A DNA stretch of 64,000 bases, from positions 3,421,102-3,485,101 of the forward strand of contig PCDI01000005.1 of NCBI GenBank assembly GCA_002778195.1, in the 5' to 3' direction. The notes below the pieces were generated by a model. The model had not been told where the DNA came from. It made no database searches and saw only the letters and a program-made list of their open reading frames with translations. This document shows, piece by piece, positions 55,549 to 64,000 of the stretch. This DNA comes from Raffaelea ambrosiae (lineage: Eukaryota; Ascomycota; Sordariomycetes; Ophiostomatales; Ophiostomataceae). A program made the position numbers and the translations under genes. The first letter of the stretch is position 1. Every line of letters begins with the position of its first letter.

Positions 55549-56021
55549 TTGTACATCATTGTGGCACAGTAAAAGTGGTTCTTCTTGCGTATTTGTAACG
55601 ACACTGATGATTGATTAACGAACGTTGGAGTTTTCATGTATAAAACTGCCTGGCAGAACAGAAAATGAAATGCTACTGGGCCTAATGTGGTGCACGAGAA
55701 ACACGAGACGAGACGAGCCATTCCCGTAGGGAGCTCAACGGCCAAGAGGCACCGCTGGAAGCTGGCTCGGTTTAGCGGGCGGAGGGCCCCAACCCACTGT
55801 AACAGACGTCACTTCCCCAACAAAATATGGGACCCATAAAAACATGCAGCTTCAACGGCTTTAAACTTCACAAGACATTGAACGAGCTTTTGTGAACATT
55901 AGGACATAGCACAGGTGATACCCAGCATTCCTCCTTTATATCTCTTTTCCTCTTGTCATTTATTCTATCCCTAAGTCTTTTGTAAACTTTGTTATCCACG
56001 CCCCTTGCCTTCTCCACAGCC
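55549..56021. other. Spacer upstream of the questin-oxidase-like gene
   Basis: 473 bp. The last 120 bases are pyrimidine-rich (5' leader). A TATA-like tttatatc occurs near 55937. No coding sequence. Confidence 0.5.
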
Positions 56022-57547
56022 ATGGCACAAATGCTGGCCTCGCTGCCTCTGGTCGGCCGCCTGCTCGGCTTCGGCGCCACGCCCACGGTGCACCTCGAGG
56101 CTGTCCCCGTCCATGTCGTCGAGACGGCCCCAGAGAAGCGGCCCCGCACAGTCAAGCACCTGCTGCGTGCCAACCACGTCAATCACGCGCTCGTCTATGA
56201 TCACCTGCGCCGCTACAATCCCATGGCCCACGCGCTGTGTGCGGCCTACCTGCTCGGTGCGCAGTCGGGCCACCTGCATGAGATCTACGACGACATCTCA
56301 TCGTCTGGCCCGCTGGATCCCTGGACGTCCTCGCCGGCCGAGATTGCCATGATAGACTGGCGCGACTTCCTGGGCGACCGGCACTACCAGCGGGCATACG
56401 TGGACTTTTTCGAGGACATACTGGCGGAGCACAAGGTGGCCTACAACTGGAAGAAGGTGGTGGAGATGTTTCTGTTCCGGGATAGCCAGCCACTCGTGAA
56501 CAACCTAATCAGCGGATGTATGTTGTTCTCCTTCCCATTGTTTGTTGCTCTTTGTATGTGCGGTGCGTGCTGACCCTTCTAGTGGGTCAACCTCTTGTCC
56601 ACCTGGCTTACGCCTACGAAATGGACAGCCGCGTGCTGGCCATGGAAGGCCTGGCCGTGGCATGTGTGTCGTACAATTTTCTGCATCGGTACTTAGACGA
56701 CGCCAAGTACACGAAGCCGGCACCATCTGCGCTAGCCGCGGAAGGCTTCTCACTGCAGAAGCTATTGGAGAGGGTAGCAGCAGACAAGCGGTTCGATGCC
56801 ATTGTCTTCCCGGCGGCGTCGTCGTCCGGTAGCAAAAAGGCTGCTAGCAGCAAGCACAAGAGAGCAAAGAGCGGCAGCGAGGGAGCAGAGGCAGAAGCAG
56901 ACACAACGATCCTCACCACCGCCTTTGAGAAGAACATTGAGAGTCTCTTCGGCAGCGCCGAGACCGAGGCGGCCCTGCTGGAGTACTGGAACGCCTGGGC
57001 CGCGGCAGGGGCCTCTGCTCCGTCTATCGGCAGCAACGTGACAAAGCAGTTCCAGGACGTGCAGGAGGTCGCGGCGGCGCTCCTTGTGGCTACGGTGGCG
57101 CCCGGCACGCACAGCTACAACTTCTTTCTCAGCCACGTGCTGACAGCCAGCCACGGAGCGCGCGTGCTGCTGCCGCACCTTCCGGCACAGTACCATCTGA
57201 CAGTGTTGCGGCAGTGGTGGTTGCTGGCACTGGCGGTGTACGTGTCGGTGGGCCGACCGCGGCTGGACCCGGACTATGTGCCGACGGACCGCAAGGGCAA
57301 AGGGTGGACGTATGTGGAGGAGCAGGCCCTGACATCACGGTTCAGCACAGATGCACACTACATCAAATGTGAGTTTGGGGAGGGGAGCGTCCTAGAATCC
57401 AAACACACGCACACAAGAATGTCAACGCTAACGTTCACAGCCATCCGGGCCATCCAGGAGGCTTCCCGCACCTGGGGCGACATCCATGAGCGGTATCTGA
57501 ACGCAGCGGTGCGGTTTGTGGACGACTTTGCCGGGTGGACACACTAG
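56022..57547 (+). CDS. Questin-oxidase-like protein (DUF4243)
   Basis: Exons 56022-56517, 56583-57368 and 57441-57547, 462 aa. Family landmarks are KHLLRANHVNHALVYDHLRRYNPMAHALCAAYLLGA near the N-terminus, HLHEIYDD, WRDFLGDRHYQRAYVDFFEDI, then GLGQPLVHLAYAYEMDSRVLAMEGLAVACVSYN and the His-containing HSYNFFLSHVLTASHGARVLLPHL. Questin oxidase (GedK) opens an anthraquinone ring in geodin synthesis, and AflY in the aflatoxin cluster is related, so the fold is linked to Baeyer-Villiger-type oxidation in polyketide pathways. Here no polyketide synthase or other tailoring gene is nearby; neighbours are housekeeping genes, so a primary-metabolism role is as likely. A Lys/Ser-rich insertion (residues about 265-290) is probably a surface loop. 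Confidence 0.88.
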
Positions 57548-58791
57548 GCGCAGTCCACAACGGCACACCATATTTGGTGAAGCAGCACCAGTGCTCTCCG
57601 CAGAGGATCACGCCCGGTCTTTTGTTCTCTTTGATTGTATGGTTTTATGATGCATGTTGGTCACCTCGGCGCAGGTTTGGGTTCACAAAAGGGTCATTGG
57701 AACCGACAATGGCAAGGATGGGAAATGCTAAACAAGTAAAAAAAAAAATAGACGTTATTCATTGGTATGTGCACAGCGCTTTAAAATAAATAATACGAGT
57801 ATAACAGCAACAGATTGCAAGGATCAAATGAGCAAAAGGCAACTACGCAGCATCCATTTGGTCAGTTTTGCGTGGCTGTACCTTACCATCGATAGAGCAG
57901 TATAGCTAAATCGGCTTTGAACAACCGAGGCCGGGCCTCTGCATGCCAAGGCCATCGTCTCCTGCAAGATGAACACTATTATCTTGATCCCTTGTAGCGA
58001 GCAAGCCCTGCGTTGTTGGTTTTTCTACTGAGAGCCTTAGTCAGTGGACGAGATCTCCCGCTAAACGGTCTAAACTGGGCGGCAAATTATGGGGCGCAGG
58101 CCCCCCTGGAAAAGAGCTGTGGCGCCAAGTCGGCATTGTCCGTGCGTCGGATGCAAATTGTTGCGTCACTGTTATTTTTTTTTCTTTTTCTTTTCCTTCC
58201 TTCTTGTGTTCCCCAAAGTGAGCTGCCAGCACAAGCCCGCCCGAAGCTGACGACAGGCAGGATATCGACATCCCGTGTAAATCACTCAATCCGCCCTCAA
58301 TTGCGCGTCCTTCTCGGTCTCAATCTGGGCGTCCTCGGCCACACGGGCGGCTTGGTACTTTTCTTTTTCTCCCGCCTCCGCGCATCAAAGAGGGTGGTCT
58401 GTTTTTTTGTGGTTTTCTGCGCTTTCCTTCTTTCCTTGTTTTCTTTTCGCTTCAAGCCCCCACGATCTCGCTTTCGCCTATCTCACTGGCTGAGAGACAC
58501 GGGTCCGGACCCGAGGCGAAGCTTGATAGCGTGCGTCTTTTTTTTGTTCCTCTCGTTTCTCTTGCATTGAGAGCTGCCAGCTGGTACTGCACGCAGGTCG
58601 GTCGTTCCTTCCAGTTTGGGCTTGCACAAAACCAGCCCATATCTGAGGCTCTGGTTCTCGTGATCTCCTCGCCTTCTTGGCTTCACCTCTGTGCATCCTT
58701 CAACGGCACGCAACCCCCGCCACCAACACCACCACCACCACCATCCGATTTTCTTTTTTTTCATTAGCAGGACAGCTCCCATCCTGCCTCC
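57548..58791. other. 1.24 kb spacer, promoter of the channel gene
   Basis: 3' region of the questin-oxidase-like gene, then a long T/C-rich leader region before the channel start, including CACCACCACC just ahead of it. No supported coding sequence. Confidence 0.5.
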
Positions 58792-61637
58792 ATGGCGGAC
58801 CGCCCCAGCGACAGCGACCGCGGCCAGCCGGCCTCGCAGCCGGGCACTGTACAGCGCCGGCCTCGCAACCAGCATCACGAAGACGGCCTCGGCCCCGACA
58901 ACTCGCCTGTGCCAGCCACCGCCCCGGCCCTCTCCACGATGGCGTCCACCGCGTCCACCTCGGCCTTCTCGTCCTCGGCGGCCACCGCTGCTCTGCCGCC
59001 CGAGCGCCAGCCTCTGCTGCACCGCACCACCTTCCCGCATCCGCTGTCGCCCGAGCCCGTCTACTCGTGCATTACGGACCCCCACACCCAGCTGCCCGTG
59101 TACACCAACATCCACCGCATCCGTCGCGACATTGTCGCCGTTGTCGAGGACTACCTTTCGCCGGAGCAGCTGCGCGACATGCGCATCAACATCTCGGTCG
59201 TGCGGCCATTGGTCGACAAGCTGTACGAGCTCGACGACATTTCAATTAGTGAGTAGAAATCGGCCACAAGGTCATCGGAGTTCTTGCAGGAGCGTCTGCT
59301 AACGTTGCCCCTCCTCTCCCAAGTTTACTGCCTCCTCGTCAACCGCACGCGCTTCTTGCACGAGCAGTCCCAGTCCAACAACCGCCAGAACGTCAACTTC
59401 ACCCGGGCAGCACTCTGCGAGCTCATTGCCCACCGCATTCTGCGGCGCTTCAACGAGGACAATGACGGGCTCGATGGACTCATTCTGCTGTCCCAGATTC
59501 TTGTCGCCGGCTTTGAGCCCTTCCAGAATGCCCCGGACTCCGTCCGTCGCGAAGCGGCTGAGCTGAACGGCACGTGGATGCACACCCGCACGCTGCCAGC
59601 GCTCGAGGTCGCCATCCTCAGCGAAAGCAAGCTGTTTCTCAGCTCGACAGCCTGTCAGAAAGTGTAAGTCGTACCTTCTCTTAGTCAGCCGAACCCCGAA
59701 CCTCCCCAATTGTGCATCTGCTCACATCTTGGCACAGCATTGAGGCAATCTACGTCGGTCGGGTCACCTACACGCCGTCCAGCTTCATCAATCTCATCCC
59801 CGACCACTACAAACAGAAGCCCATCTCGCTGTACGATCCGCGCGAGTTCTCGTTCCTCAATCATTACCGCCTGGGCGTACCGCGCACCCGCAACATTCTC
59901 GAGGCTTTCCAGTTCATCGTCCTTCTGACACTCTACGTCTTCTACATGGCTGAGCGCACCCCTTCGCCCTGCAGCCCGCTCGAGATTGCCTTCTCTATCT
60001 ACTCCTTCGGCTGGGTTCTCGATCAATTCGCCACGATCCTCGGCCACGGCTGGAGCGTCTACACTCAGAACCTGTGGTCCTTCCTGGACGTCATCTACGC
60101 CGGCGTATACTGGATTTACCTTTTGATGCGCATCTACGGTTGGATTGCCGGCTCCCTCGTCGCTGGCCAGCAGGCCCTCGACGTCCTTGCCTTGGCTGCC
60201 CCTGTCTTGGTGCCGCGTCTGGCTTTCACTATCCTTTCGGACAACCTGCTCTTTGTGTCGCTGCGCTCTATGATGGCCGATTTTACCCTGCTCACGTTTC
60301 TAGCCGCCTGGTGTTTTGGCGGCTTCCTGCTGTCGCTAGCCTGGCTCGGGGAGGGCGAGCACAACGTCCTCACCATCAGTAAGTGGATGGTGTACATCTG
60401 GTTTGGTCTGGATGGAACCGGCATCCAGCGGTCCACCGAGTTCCACTGGCTACTGGGACCCTCGCTCATGGTCGCCTTTGCCTTCTTGGGCAACACCCTC
60501 TTCCTGACCATCCTGGTATCGATGCTGTCCAACACATTCAGCACCATTGTCACCAATGCTACGGCCGAAATCCAGTTCCGCAAGGCCGTGCTGACTCTCG
60601 AGGGCGTCAAGAGTGATGCCATTTTTGCCTACCAGCCCCCCTTCAACATCCTGGCCATGCTGATCCTGGTCCCGCTCAAGTTCCTCGTGTCGCCGCGCTG
60701 GTTCCACAAGATCCACGTTGCCTGCGTCCGCACCATCAACCTGCCTACCCTGATGATCATCGCCGTGGCTGAACGCCGTCTCCTATGGCCTGCCCACACG
60801 CGCCACAAGCATTATTCCATGACCAGCCTCGACAATTACCGCCACGTCAAGCGACCATTCTGGGACAAGTGGCGTATCACCGCCCACAGTGACATCCAGA
60901 CCGTCTTTGAAATGCCGCCACCCGAGTCTGTCGGCCAGGAGATCGCTGCTGACGACGACCTGACGCATCATCTCATCCGCAAGCAGTTCACTCGCCAACA
61001 GGCAACCGACAAAGTGGGCACTGTGATTACAAGCGACCGCCCGCGCGGCGGGGATGGGGCCGAGGGGACGCGCTCTTCTGGTGACGGTACCCTTGAGAGC
61101 AGGTCTTCCGGTTCGTCGACGCCTAAAGCAGTTGCTGCCGCCGCCGCTGCCGCTACGGCCGTCGTATTAGATGCAGTCGCGGGTGATACCGCCAAACAGA
61201 AGTCTGGCAACGGAAAAAGTGCCGCAATTGGCATCAAGTTTCCGGATACTTTGCCCGTGCCCACAGGAACTACTCGCTCGCGGCCGCCGAACAAGACAGG
61301 CATCACCCGGCGAGATAGTGTCGCCTTCCCAGGCCTAGACCCGGACAAGCTGCGCCAAATGCTGCGCTCGTCTATGGATTCTTCGGCCATTGAATACGCC
61401 AGTGGCGACGGCTCCAGTCACGCATTGCTAGCTCACCGCCTGGACTCTCTCGAGGAATCTGTCACACGGATCGAGTCAATGCTGAGCCGCCTGGTAGATG
61501 CGCCGCCGACAAGTACCGAGGACTACCGCGAGATGGCACGAAGTGCAGAAGACGACGTCATTGACGATGACGAGCTGACCGCCGCGGAACAGACCGGAAC
61601 TATGCGCGACTTGGATATGACAGCAGATGAACGCTAA
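58792..61637 (+). CDS. yvc1: Vacuolar TRP-family cation channel, Yvc1-like
   Basis: Exons 58792-59248, 59324-59663 and 59738-61637, 898 aa. The cytosolic N-terminal region (IHRIRRDIVAVVEDYLSPEQLRDMRINISVVRPLVDKLYELDDISIIYCLLVNRTRFL) is the conserved Yvc1 part. From about residue 318 come six or more membrane segments (NILEAFQFIVLLTLYVFYMA, FGWVLDQFATILGHGWSVY, NLWSFLDVIYAGVYWIYLLM), a pore region around WMVYIWFGLDGTGIQRSTEFHWLLGP, and the last segment LFLTILVSMLSNTFSTIVTNATAEIQFRKAV. Yvc1 releases Ca2+ from the vacuole in response to osmotic shock and mechanical stress. The C-terminal tail is long, with an Ala-rich stretch, a short coiled coil (LDSLEESVTRIESMLSRLV) and an acidic end that may bind Ca2+ as in yeast. 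Confidence 0.95.
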
Positions 61638-62096
61638 ATGAGGATATATGGTTTCTGGCAATATATAGGGCGTTTTGTTTTTGGTGTGGCTTGTTCAATT
61701 TGCTTGCGTTCATCTGCTATTCTGGTGTTTTGTTTTGTTTTTTTGGCTTCTTTGGAAAATACCCAATAGACCGCGCCGATGAGGAGACCCCTTGTGTGTA
61801 TAGTATGAATCTACTTGTGATTTCGAGAGTATTTGATTTGGTTTTCACTCACCCGGAACACTACTCATCTTTGTCATGGCATATGTGAGTGACGTGGCTG
61901 CCTTGTCTGGACCACAGTCGAACCTTCCTGTGACGAGAAGAAAGATGAGCAGCAAAAGCACACGCAAACAAACCCCTGCACAGAAACTATTCTTTTTCCC
62001 AGGACTGTCTTTTTTTGGGACCCCTGAAAAGTGATCGAAATCTCCCACGATAGTGAGACCTCAACAAATCTCATCAAGCAGACGCGGACAAGAACA
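61638..62096. other. Spacer before the small Cys-rich gene
   Basis: 459 bp of 3' region and short promoter, T-rich. No coding sequence seen. Confidence 0.5.
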
Positions 62097-62423
62097 ATGT
62101 GCAAGTCTGCCTTTTACCAACATCCCGTCTGCGGCTGCCGCTGGCTCGCCATCACTCAACAGTGTGCCCCTGGTCTCGGCTTCTCGACGTGCCCCAAGTT
62201 CTTTGACGAAGGCCACCCCATCCTGGCTCCACCCGTGTACCGCATCGTCAAGAGTCGCAAGGGCTCGACGCCGTCAGCATTTCCTTGCCCCACGCACGAG
62301 CTGTTCGGCTATTACGACCGCAACATCATACGAATGATTGTCGACCTGAAAAAGGGCATTCGGTGGGGATCGGGACCAAGCCGTTCAGACCTCGGTGTGG
62401 AATTCAACTGCAGTGTAATGTGA
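62097..62423 (+). CDS. Small Cys-rich conserved-looking fungal protein
   Basis: Intronless frame of 108 aa with a good start context (gaacaATGTG). Seven cysteines occur at 2, 12, 14, 23, 32, 64 and 105, with His at 9, 40 and 67; the opening MCKSAFYQHPVCGCRWL-x-C pattern resembles small fungal proteins with a putative zinc-binding CGC knuckle. No signal peptide is evident, so it is probably intracellular despite its cysteines. It lies between two clearly real genes on the same strand. No function can be assigned. Confidence 0.7.
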   Translation: MCKSAFYQHPVCGCRWLAITQQCAPGLGFSTCPKFFDEGHPILAPPVYRIVKSRKGSTPSAFPCPTHELFGYYDRNIIRMIVDLKKGIRWGSGPSRSDLGVEFNCSVM

Positions 62424-62797
62424 GGCGAAAGATGGCGAATGGGAAGATGATGTGGCCATAATAGCGTTGTAGTTATGTTGTGGGAGGATATAAAAAAGGC
62501 GGGCAACACCACATATTCGTATGGGGGGGTATTACGACTCTTTTGCATTGCCTTTCAAAATCACGATTTGTTGAAGTCTCAAAGTGAATTGGGTGTTTTT
62601 CTCTTCTTCTCTTTTTTTTTCGCTCTGGTATTTCTCTTTGTGAAATTTTAGTTGCGAACAGCTGGAGATGATTTTCAAAGTTACTGCTCTCTTTGTTTGG
62701 CTGTAAGGCTCTCTGTAAAATGCCAACTTTTTAAAGTCCGCGATGATCTTCAATTTTTTTTCTTGCTCTTACACCAGCACAGCCGAATACACACACA
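62424..62797. other. Spacer upstream of the methyltransferase gene
   Basis: 374 bp, T-rich, ending in a leader with TTTTTTTTCTTGC and CACACACA just before the start codon. No coding sequence. Confidence 0.5.
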
Positions 62798-63709
62798 ATG
62801 TTGCCCACACCAGATACCTCCCACGTGCCGTACAGCCGTGTTTATGAGCCGGCTGAGGACTCGTTCCTCATGATAGACACATTGGCATTGCCAGCCGAGA
62901 CCGCATTTCTACAAAAGCGGTTTGGCACAAGCAGTGTTTCCAATGCAGCAGAAGCGCCATCACCATCATCACCGTCGTCACCCCCCCTGCCGCCGCCGCC
63001 GCCGCCGCCACTGGTTGTCGAGATCGGGTCCGGCTCAGGCGTAGTGCTCGGCTTTGTTGTGGCCCAGTCGGCACATCTTTTCGGCGCTGGCAGCAGTGTC
63101 CTTGCCATGGCGGTTGACGTCAACACGTTTGCCTGCCAGGCGACGAGCGAGACCATCCGACGAGCGCAGACCGAAGAAGCACAGGCTCAGTCCAGGCCTG
63201 ACGATGGCGCTGCCGCGTCCTCACAGTCACACTACCTCGGGGCTGCCCGTGCAGATCTCGCCTCGGCCCTCCGGCCGGGCCAGGTGGATGTCCTCCTCTT
63301 CAACCCGCCCTATGTTCCGACGCCTGATCTGCCGGTGCTCCCATCCGGCGACGGCCAGACGGACGGCCCGACAGGCTTGACGACAACCACACCCAAGCCC
63401 TCCCTGGACACGTTCGCCCGTGACTCCCACCTGCTGGAACTGGCCTACGCAGGCGGCCGTGACGGCATGGAGACCACAGACCGCCTGCTGGACGCCCTGC
63501 CCACGGTGCTGGCACCGCGGGGCTGCGCGTACGTTCTGCTGTGCGCGCAGAATCGGCCAGACACGGTCAAGGAGCGGATCCGGGCATGGCCTCCAAGCGC
63601 TGACGCAGAGACGGGTCGTGAGCGTCGGTGGCAGGCCGAGACGGTGGGATCAAGTGGGAAGCAGGCCGGGTGGGAGAAGCTGCAGATTGTGCGTATCTGG
63701 CAGGAGTAA
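62798..63709 (+). CDS. mtq2: eRF1 methyltransferase catalytic subunit, Mtq2/HemK2 family
   Basis: Intronless frame of 303 aa. It begins with the family opening HVPYSRVYEPAEDSFLMIDTL. The SAM-binding motif I is VVEIGSGSGVVLGFV, motif II contains AVDVNTFACQAT, and the catalytic NPPY tetrad is Asn169-Pro-Pro-Tyr172 in DVLLFNPPYVPTP. The end is GWEKLQIVRIWQE. With its partner Trm112 this enzyme methylates the glutamine of the GGQ motif in release factor eRF1, also acting on other substrates. A Ser/Pro-rich insertion with a run of about nine prolines (residues about 52-71) separates the opening from motif I, and Gly/Ser/Gln-rich loops lengthen the protein relative to yeast Mtq2 (about 220 aa); these look like tolerated loop expansions. 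Confidence 0.95.
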   Translation: MLPTPDTSHVPYSRVYEPAEDSFLMIDTLALPAETAFLQKRFGTSSVSNAAEAPSPSSPSSPPLPPPPPPPLVVEIGSGSGVVLGFVVAQSAHLFGAGSSVLAMAVDVNTFACQATSETIRRAQTEEAQAQSRPDDGAAASSQSHYLGAARADLASALRPGQVDVLLFNPPYVPTPDLPVLPSGDGQTDGPTGLTTTTPKPSLDTFARDSHLLELAYAGGRDGMETTDRLLDALPTVLAPRGCAYVLLCAQNRPDTVKERIRAWPPSADAETGRERRWQAETVGSSGKQAGWEKLQIVRIWQE

Positions 63710-64000
63710 GGGGCAGGGGGGTGATGTGGTGGGTAGAAAAAAGAGCCGAATTCAACCAAAAAAAATTCTGTATTTATTAATATCCGTTCTCTTGTCAAGC
63801 TTTACGTTCTCGTGCATTTTCTGTACGGACTCTATCGGCGTTGCCTAGAAGAGCTTCATTGCTTTACCTATACATTGATATCCCGCTGAAAGGAATCATA
63901 ATATGTCCTCGTTCATGTTTCTACCTTTTTTTAACTGAGGTTTCCACACATGGGCCTCCTTCATACAACCCAGTCTCGAATGCTCTTTTCCCGACAATTT
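63710..64000. other. 3' flank of the methyltransferase gene
   Basis: 291 bp to the window end, AT-rich 3' UTR and spacer. No feature seen. Confidence 0.5.

Overview
The window reads as nuclear DNA of a filamentous ascomycete. Most genes carry short GT-AG introns with a fungal branch-point context. The families are fungal: Zn2Cys6 regulators, a CFEM/PTH11-type receptor, Dsf2/Nif1-like Sel1 protein, Yvc1 channel and Tpa1/Ofd1 dioxygenase. Intergenic spacers are long (0.3 to 4 kb) and hold homopolymers and minisatellites. The gene set looks like Sordariomycetes; I cannot name a species. I resolved 20 protein-coding loci by following reading frames across splice sites. All of them close in frame except one MFS gene with an in-frame TAG. 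I found no rRNA, tRNA, CRISPR or intact transposon.

Layout. 1-7.2 kb: 3' part of a bZIP factor with a probable membrane segment, then a minus-strand Dsf2/Nif1-like gene with repeat-bearing introns. 8.9-10.7 kb: minus-strand MFS (DHA1-type) transporter, possibly broken. 13.7-21.3 kb: three plus-strand membrane protein genes (CFEM/PTH11-like receptor, amino-acid permease, Mch1-like transporter). 22.1-28.9 kb: Zn2Cys6 regulator, NCS1 nucleobase-type permease and a 2-oxoglutarate oxygenase, with GATA motifs upstream of the permease; this could be a small nucleobase-use cluster. 29-33 kb: gene-poor spacer with a 14-bp minisatellite and a possible coding relic.

33-45.3 kb: a conserved 2OG-Fe(II)-like protein, then two membrane-anchored DUF3445 (haem-dependent oxidative N-demethylase-like) genes flanking a EutQ-like cupin and a large Zn2Cys6 regulator. 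This is the best candidate for an undescribed system. 46.6-51.5 kb: NodB-type deacetylase, Cys/Met-metabolism PLP enzyme and an unrecognised serine-rich protein. 53.4-63.7 kb: mostly housekeeping plus-strand genes: Tpa1/Ofd1, a questin-oxidase-like protein, vacuolar channel Yvc1, a small Cys-rich protein and the eRF1 methyltransferase Mtq2.

Functions come from family recognition by eye, without database searches. Exon limits come from splice motifs plus frame agreement.
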